From: Alphaproteobacteria bacterium
Lineage (GTDB): Bacteria; Pseudomonadota; Alphaproteobacteria; SHVW01
Direction of reading: 5' to 3'
Assembly (NCBI GenBank): GCA_016869645.1
Contig: VGDO01000025.1
Location: forward strand, 1 to 41,068
Length of the DNA stretch: 41,068 nt
Below the pieces are notes generated by a model. That model was not told the DNA's origin. It was given only the letters and a program-made list of their open reading frames with translations, and did no database searches. How positions within the stretch are numbered: position 1 is the first letter of the stretch; each line of letters begins with the position of its first letter. Positions 7,514 to 16,051 of the stretch are shown one piece after another. A program made the position numbers and the translations under genes.

Positions 7514-8185
7514 ATGACAACGACCAAACCACGTTCCTTAGTCATCGCGCTCGACGGACCTGCGGCATCCGGCAAGGGGACGCTCGCTCGTCGCCTGGCG
7601 CGCCACTATGGCTTCGCCCATCTCGACACCGGCCTGATCTATCGGGCCGTTGGCATGAAGGTCGTGCGCGCGGGCGGCGACCCGGCGGACATGGCGAGCG
7701 CGGCGGCGGCGGCCCGTGCACTCGGACCCGAAGATCTCGGCGCCGGCGATCTGCGCGGCGATCTGGCGGCCAATGCCGCCTCCAAGGTCGCGGCGATTGC
7801 CGAAATCCGCGCTATCCTGCTCGAATTCCAGAGAAATTTCGCGCGGCATCCGCCGGGCGGCGAGCCGGGTGCGGTGCTCGACGGGCGCGATATCGGCACC
7901 GTTGTCTGCCCCGACGCGGAGGCCAAGCTATATGTAGTAGCTGCAGTCGAGGTGCGCGCTGAGCGCCGTCTCAAGGAGTTGCGGGAAGCAGGGGTCGAGG
8001 CTATATATGCGCGCGTTCTGCAGGACTTGAAGGAACGGGATGCGCGGGACATGGGCCGTTCGACGGCTCCTCTGACGCAAGCCCAGGACGCGTTCGTGCT
8101 CGACACGAGCGCGCTCGACGCGGACGCGGCCTTTGCCGCTGCCCTCGACTTCATCGAAACGCGGATCCGCGCCGATCGGGCATGA
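7514..8185 (+). CDS. cmk: Cytidylate kinase
   Basis: This enzyme phosphorylates CMP and dCMP using ATP. The 223-aa protein has the P-loop LDGPAASGKGTLARRLA near its N-terminus, the following HLDTGLIYRAVG, and the LDGRDIGTVVCPDAEAKLY segment that is diagnostic of bacterial CMP kinase. The ATG at 7514 aligns with the family start; an earlier in-frame codon at 7457 would add an unrelated 19-residue extension. cmk directly before rpsA is a conserved bacterial arrangement. aroA, which often precedes cmk, is absent here. Confidence 0.95.
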   Translation: MTTTKPRSLVIALDGPAASGKGTLARRLARHYGFAHLDTGLIYRAVGMKVVRAGGDPADMASAAAAARALGPEDLGAGDLRGDLAANAASKVAAIAEIRAILLEFQRNFARHPPGGEPGAVLDGRDIGTVVCPDAEAKLYVVAAVEVRAERRLKELREAGVEAIYARVLQDLKERDARDMGRSTAPLTQAQDAFVLDTSALDADAAFAAALDFIETRIRADRA

Positions 8186-8345
8186 TTGCGATGCCGGCGC
8201 GTTTCTAACTTCAGCAACGGCCGGGAAGCTTAGCCGCAGTGCATCTTCCCCGCCGGCCCGGGCCGGACGAGCCGCCGACGGCGGTCTCGCATTGTGCGAC
8301 CGATCGGGTGGCACCGGCGCATCGACGAAAGACAGAGGAGTTTTC
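8186..8345 (+). promoter_or_regulatory. Structured leader of rpsA
   Basis: The 160-base cmk-rpsA gap holds a perfect palindrome CCGGCCCGGGCCGG (8253-8266) and a second hairpin CCGCC-GAC-GGCGG (8272-8284). The ribosome binding site GGAG lies at 8337-8340. In E. coli the rpsA leader folds into hairpins through which S1 represses its own translation. These structures could play that role, but the sequence is unrelated and this is inference. Confidence 0.35.
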
Positions 8346-10091
8346 ATGGCCAATCAGTCAGCCGTTGCCGGCGCCACGGGCGCAGGCGCAAAGGAGAGCT
8401 TTGCCGCGCTGCTCGAGGAGTCGCTGTCGCAGGGCAATGGCATGGACAGCGGCGTCATCAAGGGCCGCGTCATTTCGATCGAAGGCGATTTCGCGCTGAT
8501 CGACGTCGGGCTGAAGTCCGAGGGTCGCGTCGCGCTCAAGGAATTCGCCGGTCCGGGCCGGGCGCCCGAGATCAAGGTCGGCGACACGGTCGAGGTCTTC
8601 CTCGACCGCATGGAGGACAAGAACGGCGAGGCGGTGCTGAGCCGCGAGAAGGCGCGACGTGAAGAGGCGTGGACCCTGCTGGAGAAGTCCTTCGAGCAGA
8701 ACCAGCGCGTCAACGGCGTCATCTTCGGCCGGGTCAAGGGTGGCTTCACGGTCGACCTGTCGGGCGCCGTCGCGTTCCTGCCGGGCAGCCAGGTCGACAT
8801 CCGCCCGGTGCGCGACATCCAGCCGCTCATGGGCACGCCTCAGCCGTTCCAGATCCTCAAGATGGATCGTCGGCGCGGCAACATCGTCGTGTCGCGTCGC
8901 GCCGTGCTCGAGGAGAGCCGTGCGGAAGCGCGCTCGGAACTCATCACCAGCCTCAAGGAAGGCCAGGTGCTGCAGGGCGTGGTCAAGAACATCACGGATT
9001 ACGGCGCCTTCGTCGATTTGGGCGGCGTCGACGGTCTGCTGCATGTGACCGACATCGCCTGGCGCCGCATCAACCACCCTTCCGAGGCGCTGCAGATCGG
9101 CCAGACCGTCAAGGTCCAGGTCATCCGCTTCAACCCGGAGACCCAGCGCATCTCGCTCGGCATGAAGCAGCTCGAGGCCGATCCGTGGGAGGGCGTCGAG
9201 CTGAAGTACCCGGCCGGCACCAAGTTCACCGGCCGCGTCACCAACATCACCGACTACGGCGCCTTCGTCGAGCTCGAGCCGGGCATCGAGGGACTGGTCC
9301 ACGTCTCCGAGATGAGCTGGACCAAGAAGAACGTCCATCCCGGCAAGATCGTGTCGACCAGCCAGTCGGTCGAGGTCATGGTGCTGGACGTCGATCCGGT
9401 CAAGCGCCGCATCTCGCTCGGCCTCAAGCAGTGCCTGGCCAATCCCTGGGAGGAGTTCCAGGAGAAGTATCCGGTCGGCACCGAGCTCACCGGTCAGGTC
9501 AAGAACATTACCGAGTTCGGTCTGTTCGTCGGCCTGCCGGGCGACATCGACGGCATGGTGCATCTGTCCGACCTCAGCTGGGAGAAGGCCGGCGAGGACG
9601 CGATCAAGGACTTCAACAAGTCCGATGCGGTCAAGGTCAAGGTGCTCGACGTCGACGTCGAGAAGGAGCGCATCTCGCTCGGCATCAAGCAGATGTCGGC
9701 CGATCCGTTTGCGACCGGCCTAGCCTCGATCAAGAAGGGCGACGTCGTGACCTGCACGGTCTCGGCAGTCCAGGATGGCGGCATCGACGTGACGGTGGGC
9801 GACGGCATGCCCGGCTTCATCCGCAAGTCCGAGCTGTCGCGCGACCGCAGCGAGCAGCGGCCCGACCGCTTCGCCATCGGCGAGAAGGTCGACGCCAAGG
9901 TGACCCAGATCGACACCAAGACGCGCAAGCTGACGCTGTCGATCAAGGTGCGCGAGGTCGACGAGGAGAAGCAGGCGATGGCCGAGTACGGCTCGTCCGA
10001 TTCGGGCGCCAGCCTGGGCGAAATCCTCGGTGCCGCGATCAAGCAGCGCCAGGAGAAGCAGAAGGAAGGCGACGACGGCAAGACCGGCTGA
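8346..10091 (+). CDS. rpsA: 30S ribosomal protein S1
   Basis: This mRNA-binding ribosomal protein is needed to initiate translation of structured or leaderless-like messages. The 581-aa product contains six S1 (OB-fold) repeats at about residues 30-95, 115-180, 200-268, 285-355, 372-442 and 457-530. Repeats 3 and 4 carry near-identical cores (ITDYGAFVDL and ITDYGAFVEL). The end is charged (KQRQEKQKEGDDGKTG). The ATG at 8346 follows GGAGTTTTC, and a longer frame beginning at 8133 is rejected because it overlaps cmk and lacks family similarity. A strong terminator follows. Confidence 0.97.
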   Translation: MANQSAVAGATGAGAKESFAALLEESLSQGNGMDSGVIKGRVISIEGDFALIDVGLKSEGRVALKEFAGPGRAPEIKVGDTVEVFLDRMEDKNGEAVLSREKARREEAWTLLEKSFEQNQRVNGVIFGRVKGGFTVDLSGAVAFLPGSQVDIRPVRDIQPLMGTPQPFQILKMDRRRGNIVVSRRAVLEESRAEARSELITSLKEGQVLQGVVKNITDYGAFVDLGGVDGLLHVTDIAWRRINHPSEALQIGQTVKVQVIRFNPETQRISLGMKQLEADPWEGVELKYPAGTKFTGRVTNITDYGAFVELEPGIEGLVHVSEMSWTKKNVHPGKIVSTSQSVEVMVLDVDPVKRRISLGLKQCLANPWEEFQEKYPVGTELTGQVKNITEFGLFVGLPGDIDGMVHLSDLSWEKAGEDAIKDFNKSDAVKVKVLDVDVEKERISLGIKQMSADPFATGLASIKKGDVVTCTVSAVQDGGIDVTVGDGMPGFIRKSELSRDRSEQRPDRFAIGEKVDAKVTQIDTKTRKLTLSIKVREVDEEKQAMAEYGSSDSGASLGEILGAAIKQRQEKQKEGDDGKTG

Positions 10092-10127
10092 AAGCGCACG
10101 TCTGACGCAAATTGGAACGATTGCAGA

Positions 10128-10157
10128 CGCCGCCCGGGGCAACCCGGGCGGCGTTTT
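10128..10157 (+). terminator. Rho-independent terminator after rpsA
   Basis: This is a perfect 11-bp stem CGCCGCCCGGG / CCCGGGCGGCG (10128-10138 and 10143-10153) closed by a GCAA tetraloop and followed directly by TTTT. It lies 36 bases after the rpsA stop codon and should separate rpsA from ihfB transcription. Confidence 0.93.
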
Positions 10158-10383
10158 GCTGTCTGCGGGCCGACCGGGACCGGTCCGTGGATAAGCCGGA
10201 AAAGTGTTGAGGCCGTAAAGACTTATCTTGACGGTCGGGGTCCGGTTTGGCACGCTGGCGCCGCCATGGACCTCTGCTCGCTTGCCTCATGGGGCGGTCG
10301 GTCCCTGGACGGGCAATACGATCGAACCTGGCTCAAGCCGGGAGGCCGGGCCCGCAAGGGCGGTGGGGAAGAGGGGCCTTGCC

Positions 10384-10683
10384 ATGACCAAGTCCGAGCT
10401 GATCCTGCGATTGGCCGAGTTGCGGCCGCACCTGCTGCAGCGCGATGCCGAGCGGATCGTCACGACCGTGTTCGAGGAGATCACGGCCGCACTCGCCCGG
10501 GGCGACCGGGTCGAGCTGCGCGGCTTCGGCGCTTTCTCGGTCAAGCGCCGCGAGTCCCGTGTCGGCCGCAATCCGCGCACCGGTGCGTCGGTCAACGTCG
10601 AGGAAAAGCTCGTCCCATTCTTCAAGACGGGCAAGCAGCTGCGTGAGCGCCTGAACCAGGGCAACCCGCAGCAGTCGAGCTGA
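10384..10683 (+). CDS. ihfB: Integration host factor subunit beta
   Basis: This is a nucleoid-associated DNA-bending protein that works as a heterodimer with IHF-alpha (not in the window). The 99-aa HU-fold product begins [12 protein letters not shown] and carries the DNA-intercalating arm with Arg62-Asn63-Pro64 in [10 protein letters not shown], followed by [15 protein letters not shown]. The ATG at 10384 is the family start; the reading frame upstream to 10228 is a fortuitous extension. About 225 bases separate it from the rpsA terminator, so it has room for its own promoter, though I could not assign one with confidence. lapA follows 30 bases later. Confidence 0.95.
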   Translation: MTKSELILRLAELRPHLLQRDAERIVTTVFEEITAALARGDRVELRGFGAFSVKRRESRVGRNPRTGASVNVEEKLVPFFKTGKQLRERLNQGNPQQSS

Positions 10684-10713
10684 CGCCCGCCCGCTGCAAG
10701 GTCAGCGGCGCTC

Positions 10714-11091
10714 ATGAGACTCCTGTTCACCATGGTCATGCTGCCGGTTACCCTGGCGGTGGTCGATTTCGCCGTATCCAACCGCGAGCCCGTCGCGTTG
10801 CAGATGTGGCCCTTGCCCTACGCCGTCGAGCTGCCGGTCTACATGGTGGCGCTGGGCATGTTGCTCGCAGGCTTCGTGCTGGGCGCTTTCGTCGCCTGGG
10901 CGACCGGTCTCGGCGCGCGGCGTCGTGCGCGGGCCGATGCGCGTGAGCAAATTCGCGCCAGAGCTGCCGAGGCGGAGTCGCTCGAACGCGAGCTTGCCGA
11001 GTTGCGCCGGCAGACGGCCCAGCAAGCCGGCGTGCGATCGAGCGCGGCATTGCCGGCGCCCGGCTTGGCCGGCGCACTGCCTCCGCGATAG
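10714..11091 (+). CDS. lapA: LapA-family (DUF1049) inner-membrane protein
   Basis: This small membrane protein of 125 aa has two predicted transmembrane segments (about residues 5-22 and 43-66) joined by a short SNREPVALQMWPLP-type loop. A cytosolic alanine/arginine/glutamate-rich coiled coil follows. It belongs to the LapA (lipopolysaccharide assembly protein A) domain family. In E. coli LapA works with LapB/YciM in regulating LpxC and LPS assembly; lapB is not adjacent here. Position directly after ihfB is typical of alphaproteobacteria. Confidence 0.82.
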   Translation: MRLLFTMVMLPVTLAVVDFAVSNREPVALQMWPLPYAVELPVYMVALGMLLAGFVLGAFVAWATGLGARRRARADAREQIRARAAEAESLERELAELRRQTAQQAGVRSSAALPAPGLAGALPPR

Positions 11092-11109
11092 CCGGCATTC
11101 CACCGTCTC

Positions 11110-12063
11110 ATGCGCAACATCGATGCGACGACGGTCGAGCGCGTGCTCGACGACAAGAGCTTGATCGAGGCGCTGCGCGCCATGTTCCGCGCGGGCTGCA
11201 CCGTGCCGGTGCGGCACCATCATCCCGTGCCCGTTCCGGGCGAGGCCGAGGCCATGCTGCTGCTCATGCCGGCCTGGCAGGACGGCGCGGTGATCGGCGT
11301 CAAAGTGGTCAATGTCTTTCCCGGCAACGCGGCGCGCGGCCTGCCGGCCGTCAACGGCATCTACCTGCTGTTCAGCGCGACGAATGGCCGGCTCGAAGCC
11401 GTGCTCGACGGCAACATGCTGACGCTCCGTCGCACCGCCTGCGCCTCGGCGCTGGCCGCGAGCTATCTGGCGCGGGCCGACGCAGCCTCGCTCGTCATGG
11501 TCGGCACGGGCAAGCTCGCGCCGCATTTGATCGGCGCCCACGCCGCGGTGCGGCCCATCAGCACGATCAGGATCTGGGGCCGCTCGACCGACAAGGCCGA
11601 AGCCCTGGTGCGCCAGCTCTCCGGGCTGGCGCGCTTCAGCGGTTGCGACATCGCCGCGGCATCCGATCTCGCGACGGCGGTCGGCGCTGCCGACGTGGTG
11701 TCGTGCGCGACCTTGTCGACCGAGCCGCTCATTCGCGGCGCCTGGCTCAAGCCGGGCGCCCATGTCGATCTCGTCGGTGCCTATACGCCGCGCATGCGCG
11801 AGGCCGATGACGAGACGGTCAGGCGTGCCGCCGGCGCTGTCTATGTCGACACCCGCGCAGGCGCTACGAAAGAGGCGGGCGACATCGTTCAGCCACTCGC
11901 CAATGGCACGCTCGCCGAGGGCGGCATCGCCGGCGATCTGTTCGACCTGACGCGTGGTGGCGCAGCGGGGCGCGCCGGCGCCGATCAGGTCACCTTTTTC
12001 AAATCGGTCGGCACGGCGCTCGAGGACCTCGCGGCTGCCCGTCTCGCCGTCGAGCGCACCTAG
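11110..12063 (+). CDS. Ornithine cyclodeaminase/mu-crystallin-family protein
   Basis: This is a NAD(P)-dependent enzyme of the OCD/mu-crystallin superfamily, 317 aa. Visible motifs are VIGVKVVNVFPGN (substrate-binding Lys), MLTLRRTACASALAASYLARADA (family signature), MVGTGKLAPHLIGAHAAV (Rossmann nucleotide-binding turn), and PGAHVDLVGAYTPRMREAD. Members include ornithine cyclodeaminase, ketimine reductase, and alanine or lysine-derived cyclic imine enzymes; which reaction applies cannot be decided. It starts 18 bases after lapA and lies 29 bases before a sarcosine-oxidase-like gene, suggesting a shared role in amino or imino acid metabolism. Confidence 0.88.
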   Translation: MRNIDATTVERVLDDKSLIEALRAMFRAGCTVPVRHHHPVPVPGEAEAMLLLMPAWQDGAVIGVKVVNVFPGNAARGLPAVNGIYLLFSATNGRLEAVLDGNMLTLRRTACASALAASYLARADAASLVMVGTGKLAPHLIGAHAAVRPISTIRIWGRSTDKAEALVRQLSGLARFSGCDIAAASDLATAVGAADVVSCATLSTEPLIRGAWLKPGAHVDLVGAYTPRMREADDETVRRAAGAVYVDTRAGATKEAGDIVQPLANGTLAEGGIAGDLFDLTRGGAAGRAGADQVTFFKSVGTALEDLAAARLAVERT

Positions 12064-12092
12064 CGCCGCGCGGCATTGGGAACGGTGCCAGC

Positions 12093-13238
12093 GTGGACAT
12101 TGCCATCGTCGGCGCCGGCATCATGGGGCTGGTGACGGCTTGGGCCTTGGTCCGCGCTGGACATCGTGTGCAGGTGTTCGACCAAGGGCCAATTCCCAAT
12201 CCGGTGTCGTCCTCGCACGACGATCATCGCGTCATCCGGCAGGCCTACGGCGCCATGAGCGGCTATGCCGCCCTGGTCGATGACGCCTATCGCGCCTGGG
12301 ATGCGCTGTGGCGCGATCTCGGGCGGCGACACCTCGTCGAGACCGGCATGCTCGTTCTGGCTGCGCCCGGCGAGGGCTGGGCCCAGGAATCGGCCGACGA
12401 CATGACGAGACGCGGCGTGCCGTTCCGTTGGATCGATGCCGAGGAGCAGGAGCGCCTCGTTCCTATGCTGGTGCCGCGCCGGCACGGCCGCGCTTTTCAT
12501 ACGCCGACCGGCGGCGTGCTGCTGGCATCGCGCATCGTGGCCGATCTTGCGCGCTATCTGGCCGGACGCGGTGTCGCTCTGCACGAGGGCCATGCTGCCG
12601 TGGCGATCGATCGCCGGCGCCCGGCGGTCGAACTCGCCGATGGCCGCAGCATCGGCGCCGACCTCATTGTCGCGGCTGCCGGTGCCTGGCTGCCGAAACT
12701 GATGCCGGATGTCGCCGGCCGCCTCGTCCCGTCGCGCCAAATCGTTGTCTATCTCGCGCCGCCGCCCGCGCGCGCAGCTTCATGGTCGGCGGCGCCGATC
12801 ATCGCCGACCTCGACGGCGGCAATGGCTTCTACCTGCTGCCCTGTGTCGCCGGCACCGGCCTCAAGCTGGGCGACCATCGATTCAGCGGCGGGGGCGCGC
12901 CGGATGACGATCGCACGGCGGCACCTGCGGAGATCGAGGCATTGATGGCGAACTGCCGTGCGCGCCTGGTCGGCGCCACCGACTACAACGTCGTCGGGAG
13001 CAAGGTGTGCTACTACGCGCTGGCTGAAGCGGAGCGCTTCGACGTCCGGCCTCTGGCGCAAGATCGCGTGTGGGTTGTCAATGCATGCTCGGGCCACGGC
13101 TTCAAGTTCGCGGCCTGGCTCGGCCTCGGCATCGCTGACGTGCTGGCCGGCCGCCGCGATCACAGCGACTTCACGCGTCGCGCCGCAGGTGCCCCGGGCT
13201 TTACCTCGCAACAGAGCCAACCTATCTTTTCCAGATGA
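12093..13238 (+). CDS. Sarcosine-oxidase-like FAD-dependent amine oxidoreductase
   Basis: This 381-aa flavoprotein is of the DAO/MSOX type. It starts with GTG and has the FAD motif IAIVGAGIMGLVTAWAL, a HDDHRVIRQAYG segment like the MSOX active-site strand, and a C-terminal CSGHGFKFAAWLG. Cys306 (KVCYYALAEAERF) sits where monomeric sarcosine oxidase carries its covalently bound FAD, so covalent flavin is plausible. Likely substrates are N-methyl amino acids or cyclic imino acids. It is 29 bases after the cyclodeaminase-family gene and overlaps the DUF2244 gene by four bases (ATGA), implying one transcript. Confidence 0.87.
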   Translation: MDIAIVGAGIMGLVTAWALVRAGHRVQVFDQGPIPNPVSSSHDDHRVIRQAYGAMSGYAALVDDAYRAWDALWRDLGRRHLVETGMLVLAAPGEGWAQESADDMTRRGVPFRWIDAEEQERLVPMLVPRRHGRAFHTPTGGVLLASRIVADLARYLAGRGVALHEGHAAVAIDRRRPAVELADGRSIGADLIVAAAGAWLPKLMPDVAGRLVPSRQIVVYLAPPPARAASWSAAPIIADLDGGNGFYLLPCVAGTGLKLGDHRFSGGGAPDDDRTAAPAEIEALMANCRARLVGATDYNVVGSKVCYYALAEAERFDVRPLAQDRVWVVNACSGHGFKFAAWLGLGIADVLAGRRDHSDFTRRAAGAPGFTSQQSQPIFSR

Positions 13239-13744
13239 TCCCTCGCGATAACGCTGCGACACAGTCGCCAGCCTCCGCTGTCCACTTCGATGCGGTTTTG
13301 CGGCCCCATCGCAGCCTGACGCCGGGCGGCTTCTGGCTCCTCATGGCAGCCATCGCCGGCGTCAGCTTTCTCGCGGGCCTTCGTTTCTGGGTGCTTGGCG
13401 CTTGGCCGATCACGGCATTTTTCGCGCTCGACGTACTGCTGGTCTATATCGCCTTCCGTCTCAATTTCCGCAGTGGGCGGCGCTACGAAACAATCACCCT
13501 GATCGACGACGCGCTCACCGTTCAGCGGGTCAGCCCGCGCGGCGACGCCGTGGTCTGGCGGTTCCAGCCTTATTGGCTGCGCGTTCATCTCGAGGAGACC
13601 CCCGATCGTGACGGGCAGCTGATGGTGAGCTCACATGGGCGATCGCTCATCATCGGGTCGTTTCTGTCGCCCGACGAGCGCTACGAAGTCGCCGACGCGC
13701 TCAATGCTGCGCTCGCCCGGCAGCGTACACCACGACTCGATTGA
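13235..13744 (+). CDS. DUF2244 integral membrane protein
   Basis: This 169-aa membrane protein of the DUF2244 family has RSLTPGGFWLLMAAIAGVSF at its first transmembrane helix. A second helix lies around WPITAFFALDVLLVYIAF, and a soluble domain follows (GRRYETITLIDDALTV, FQPYWLRVHLEE, GRSLIIGSFLSPDER). The function is unknown. Its ATG overlaps the stop of the upstream flavoprotein, so it is translationally coupled. Confidence 0.85.
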   Translation: MIPRDNAATQSPASAVHFDAVLRPHRSLTPGGFWLLMAAIAGVSFLAGLRFWVLGAWPITAFFALDVLLVYIAFRLNFRSGRRYETITLIDDALTVQRVSPRGDAVVWRFQPYWLRVHLEETPDRDGQLMVSSHGRSLIIGSFLSPDERYEVADALNAALARQRTPRLD

Positions 13745-13782
13745 CGCCAGGCATGCGATTTTCGGACCGCGGCTGACACGTC

Positions 13783-14736
13783 GTGGTCGACACAACGCGG
13801 CACGAGTCACCATCCTTGACCGGTGGCACGCCGCCGGCGATCGCCGGCCTCGTTCCGCCGGGACTGAAGCACTACCTCATGCTGGCGACGCTCGCCCTGC
13901 TGTGGGGATCGTCCCAGCAATTCACCAAGGTGGCGGTTGATTCCATCCCACCGGTCACCATCACCGCCATGCGCTGCGTGGTCGGCGCACTGATCCTCTA
14001 CGGGGCACTCAAGGCCCTGGGCGGCCGGCTGCCGCCGCTGGGCCCGGTCTGGCGGCCGGTTGCGATCATTGCCGTCCTTGGCAACATCGCTCCCTTGATC
14101 TTCATGGGCTGGGGGCTGGAGCGGATCGACAGCGCGCTCGCCTCGATTCTGGTGTCCGTGTCGCCGCTCTGCGCCATGACACTGGCGCATTTCACACTGA
14201 AGGACGAGCCGATGACCCGCAATAGGGCTATCGGCTTCGGGTTTGGGATGATCGGCGTCGTGATCGTGATCGGGCCCGATGCGCTGATGCGGTTCGGCGA
14301 CAACGTCTGGGGTCAGCTCTCCATCATTGCGGCCGCTGTCAGCTTTGCCTTTTCCGCGATGGCGGCGCGCCGCCTGCCACCCGGCCTCGACCTCGCCAAC
14401 GCCGCCGCCGTGCTGATCGTCGCGGCGATGGCGATCGTGCCGGCGGCCCTTGTTGTCGACCGGCCGTGGACGCTGTCGCCCACCCTGTCGTCGTTCGCCG
14501 CTGCGTTGTGGCTCAGCGTGCTTCCCATGGCGCTCGCGACCTTCATCTATCTTCGGCTCATCACCACGGTCGGCGTCAACTTTTGCGCCTATATCAGCTA
14601 TCTGACGCCGGTGGTGGGCGTGGTCGGCGGGGCCTTCGTGCTCGGCGAGCAACTGCCGCTGCGCGCCGTCGTGGCGCTCGCCATGATCCTGGTCGGCATC
14701 GCCATCGCGGAATGGTCGAAGCTCAGACGACGTTGA
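13783..14736 (+). CDS. EamA-family (DMT superfamily) transporter
   Basis: This inner-membrane drug/metabolite transporter of 317 aa has a GTG start at 13783. It has about ten hydrophobic helices forming two EamA repeats. The first is recognisable as LALLWGSSQQFTKVAVDSIPPVTITAMRC and the second begins near WGQLSIIAAAVSFAFSAMAARR, with the typical YISYLTPVVGVVGGAFVLGE near the end. The family exports amino acids and other small metabolites. It follows DUF2244 by 38 bases, so it may export or recycle the substrate of the amino-acid enzymes upstream. The last 14 bases overlap the convergent flavoprotein gene. Confidence 0.9.
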   Translation: MVDTTRHESPSLTGGTPPAIAGLVPPGLKHYLMLATLALLWGSSQQFTKVAVDSIPPVTITAMRCVVGALILYGALKALGGRLPPLGPVWRPVAIIAVLGNIAPLIFMGWGLERIDSALASILVSVSPLCAMTLAHFTLKDEPMTRNRAIGFGFGMIGVVIVIGPDALMRFGDNVWGQLSIIAAAVSFAFSAMAARRLPPGLDLANAAAVLIVAAMAIVPAALVVDRPWTLSPTLSSFAAALWLSVLPMALATFIYLRLITTVGVNFCAYISYLTPVVGVVGGAFVLGEQLPLRAVVALAMILVGIAIAEWSKLRRR

Positions 14737-15901
14737 GCTCGAGGATCGGCTGGTTGGCGGCGAAGCGCTCGTAGCCGAAACGGCGGAGATCGATCGAGAT
14801 GAACTTGCCGTGCACGATCAGCTCGGCAACCGCACGGCCCGTGGCTGGCGATTGCTGGATGCCGTGACCGCTGAAGCCGTTGGCGAAGACGAAGTTGGTC
14901 ACCTGGGGATGGCGGCCGATGATGCCGTTCTGGTCGACCGTGTTGTAGTCGTAGTGCCCGGCCCAGGCGCGCTGCAGCTTGATCGCCTCGAAGGCGGGGA
15001 TGCGGTGCGCCAATGTTGGCCACACCACCTCCTCGAACGGTTGGTAGTCGAGCTCGAAATCGTCGCACTCGGGGTCCTGGTCCTCGGGCGGCGAGACGCC
15101 ACAGACATAGGCCGAGCCCTCGGGCCGGACCCAGACGCCCGAGGCGTCGATCACCAGCGGGCAACCGGGCAGCGGCGTGCGGCAGTCGACCACGTAAACG
15201 AAGCGCTTGCGCGGACCGACCGGCAGCTCGATGCCGGCCATTGCCGCCACCCGTCCCGCCCCAGGCCCCGCCGCATTGACCAGGGTCCCGCAGGCCAGAC
15301 GCTCGCCGCTCGCCAGTTTGACGGCCACGATGCGGTCGCCCGCGCGTTCGAGGCCGACCGCCGTGTCGTGACGATAGATGGCGCCCTGCGCGCGCGCCTT
15401 GCGCCGGAACGCCTGCAGCAATGCGTAAGGGTCGAACCAGCCTTCATTGGCGAGGCCGAGGGATCCCGCCGCCAACCCTTCGACATTGAGCCAGGGAAAG
15501 CGCGCCTTGAGCTCGGCGGCATCGAGCAGGGCGACCGATGCGCCTTCGGCGCGCTGGGTGGCATGATTGGTCTCGAGCACCGTGCGGCCGGATTCGGTTG
15601 CCAGGAAGAGGTAGCCGTTGCGGCGGAACGATACATCGGCGCGCTCGCCGTCCACTTCGAGCCGCTCGGCGATCTCGGACAAAAACTTGAAACCGAACAT
15701 CGAGAGACGGATGTTCTCGGGCGTGGAGAATTGCTGCCTTATGGCGCCGGCAGAGCGCGCGGTCGAGCAATTGGCGTAGGTGGGATCGCGCTCGATCACC
15801 ACGACCCGGCCGCGAAAGCCGGGGTCGGCGGTGAGGAAATAGGCGCTGGCGCTGCCGACGCCGGCGCCACCGACGATGACGACATCGGCGCTCGCGCTCA
15901 C
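14723..15901 (-). CDS. FOXRED1-like FAD-dependent oxidoreductase
   Basis: This is a DAO-family flavoprotein of 392 aa. It has the FAD-binding VVIVGGAGVGSASAYFL, a CSTARSAGAIRQQFSTPENIRLS segment characteristic of the FOXRED1-like group, the distal LVNAAGPGAGRVA, and a C-terminal GLY/HIS signature NGFSGHGIQQSPATGRAVAELI. Human FOXRED1 is a complex I assembly factor, while bacterial members are presumed amino-acid or amine dehydrogenases. The first glycine motif reads GGAGVGS rather than the usual GxGxxG, a minor variant. It is convergent with the EamA gene and divergent from glnD. Confidence 0.86.
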   Translation of the reverse strand: MSASADVVIVGGAGVGSASAYFLTADPGFRGRVVVIERDPTYANCSTARSAGAIRQQFSTPENIRLSMFGFKFLSEIAERLEVDGERADVSFRRNGYLFLATESGRTVLETNHATQRAEGASVALLDAAELKARFPWLNVEGLAAGSLGLANEGWFDPYALLQAFRRKARAQGAIYRHDTAVGLERAGDRIVAVKLASGERLACGTLVNAAGPGAGRVAAMAGIELPVGPRKRFVYVVDCRTPLPGCPLVIDASGVWVRPEGSAYVCGVSPPEDQDPECDDFELDYQPFEEVVWPTLAHRIPAFEAIKLQRAWAGHYDYNTVDQNGIIGRHPQVTNFVFANGFSGHGIQQSPATGRAVAELIVHGKFISIDLRRFGYERFAANQPILELNVV

Positions 15902-16051
15902 CGGAACTCCTTGGATTTGGCTGGAGGAACGGGCTTGACCATTCGGGCTTCACCTGGGGCGCCCCCGTGTAGCAGCGGCGGTCCGTTGCGTCCACTGTTG
16001 CGCACCAGGGGTTGCTTGCCAATCAGGGGGTCCGATGGCATCTAGATTGCC

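Noticed and set aside
8358..9563. 401-codon open frame on the minus strand opposite rpsA
   Set aside because: It is composed of repetitive Asp/Leu/Arg-rich shadow sequence of the S1 repeats, with no motif or ribosome binding site.
8669..10105. 478-codon plus-strand frame overlapping rpsA
   Set aside because: It is out of frame with rpsA and rich in Arg/Gly/His, typical of a shifted frame in GC-rich DNA.
14810..16045. 411-codon open frame on the plus strand opposite the FOXRED1-like gene
   Set aside because: The minus-strand product has FAD-binding and C-terminal flavoprotein motifs; the opposite frame is low-complexity shadow.
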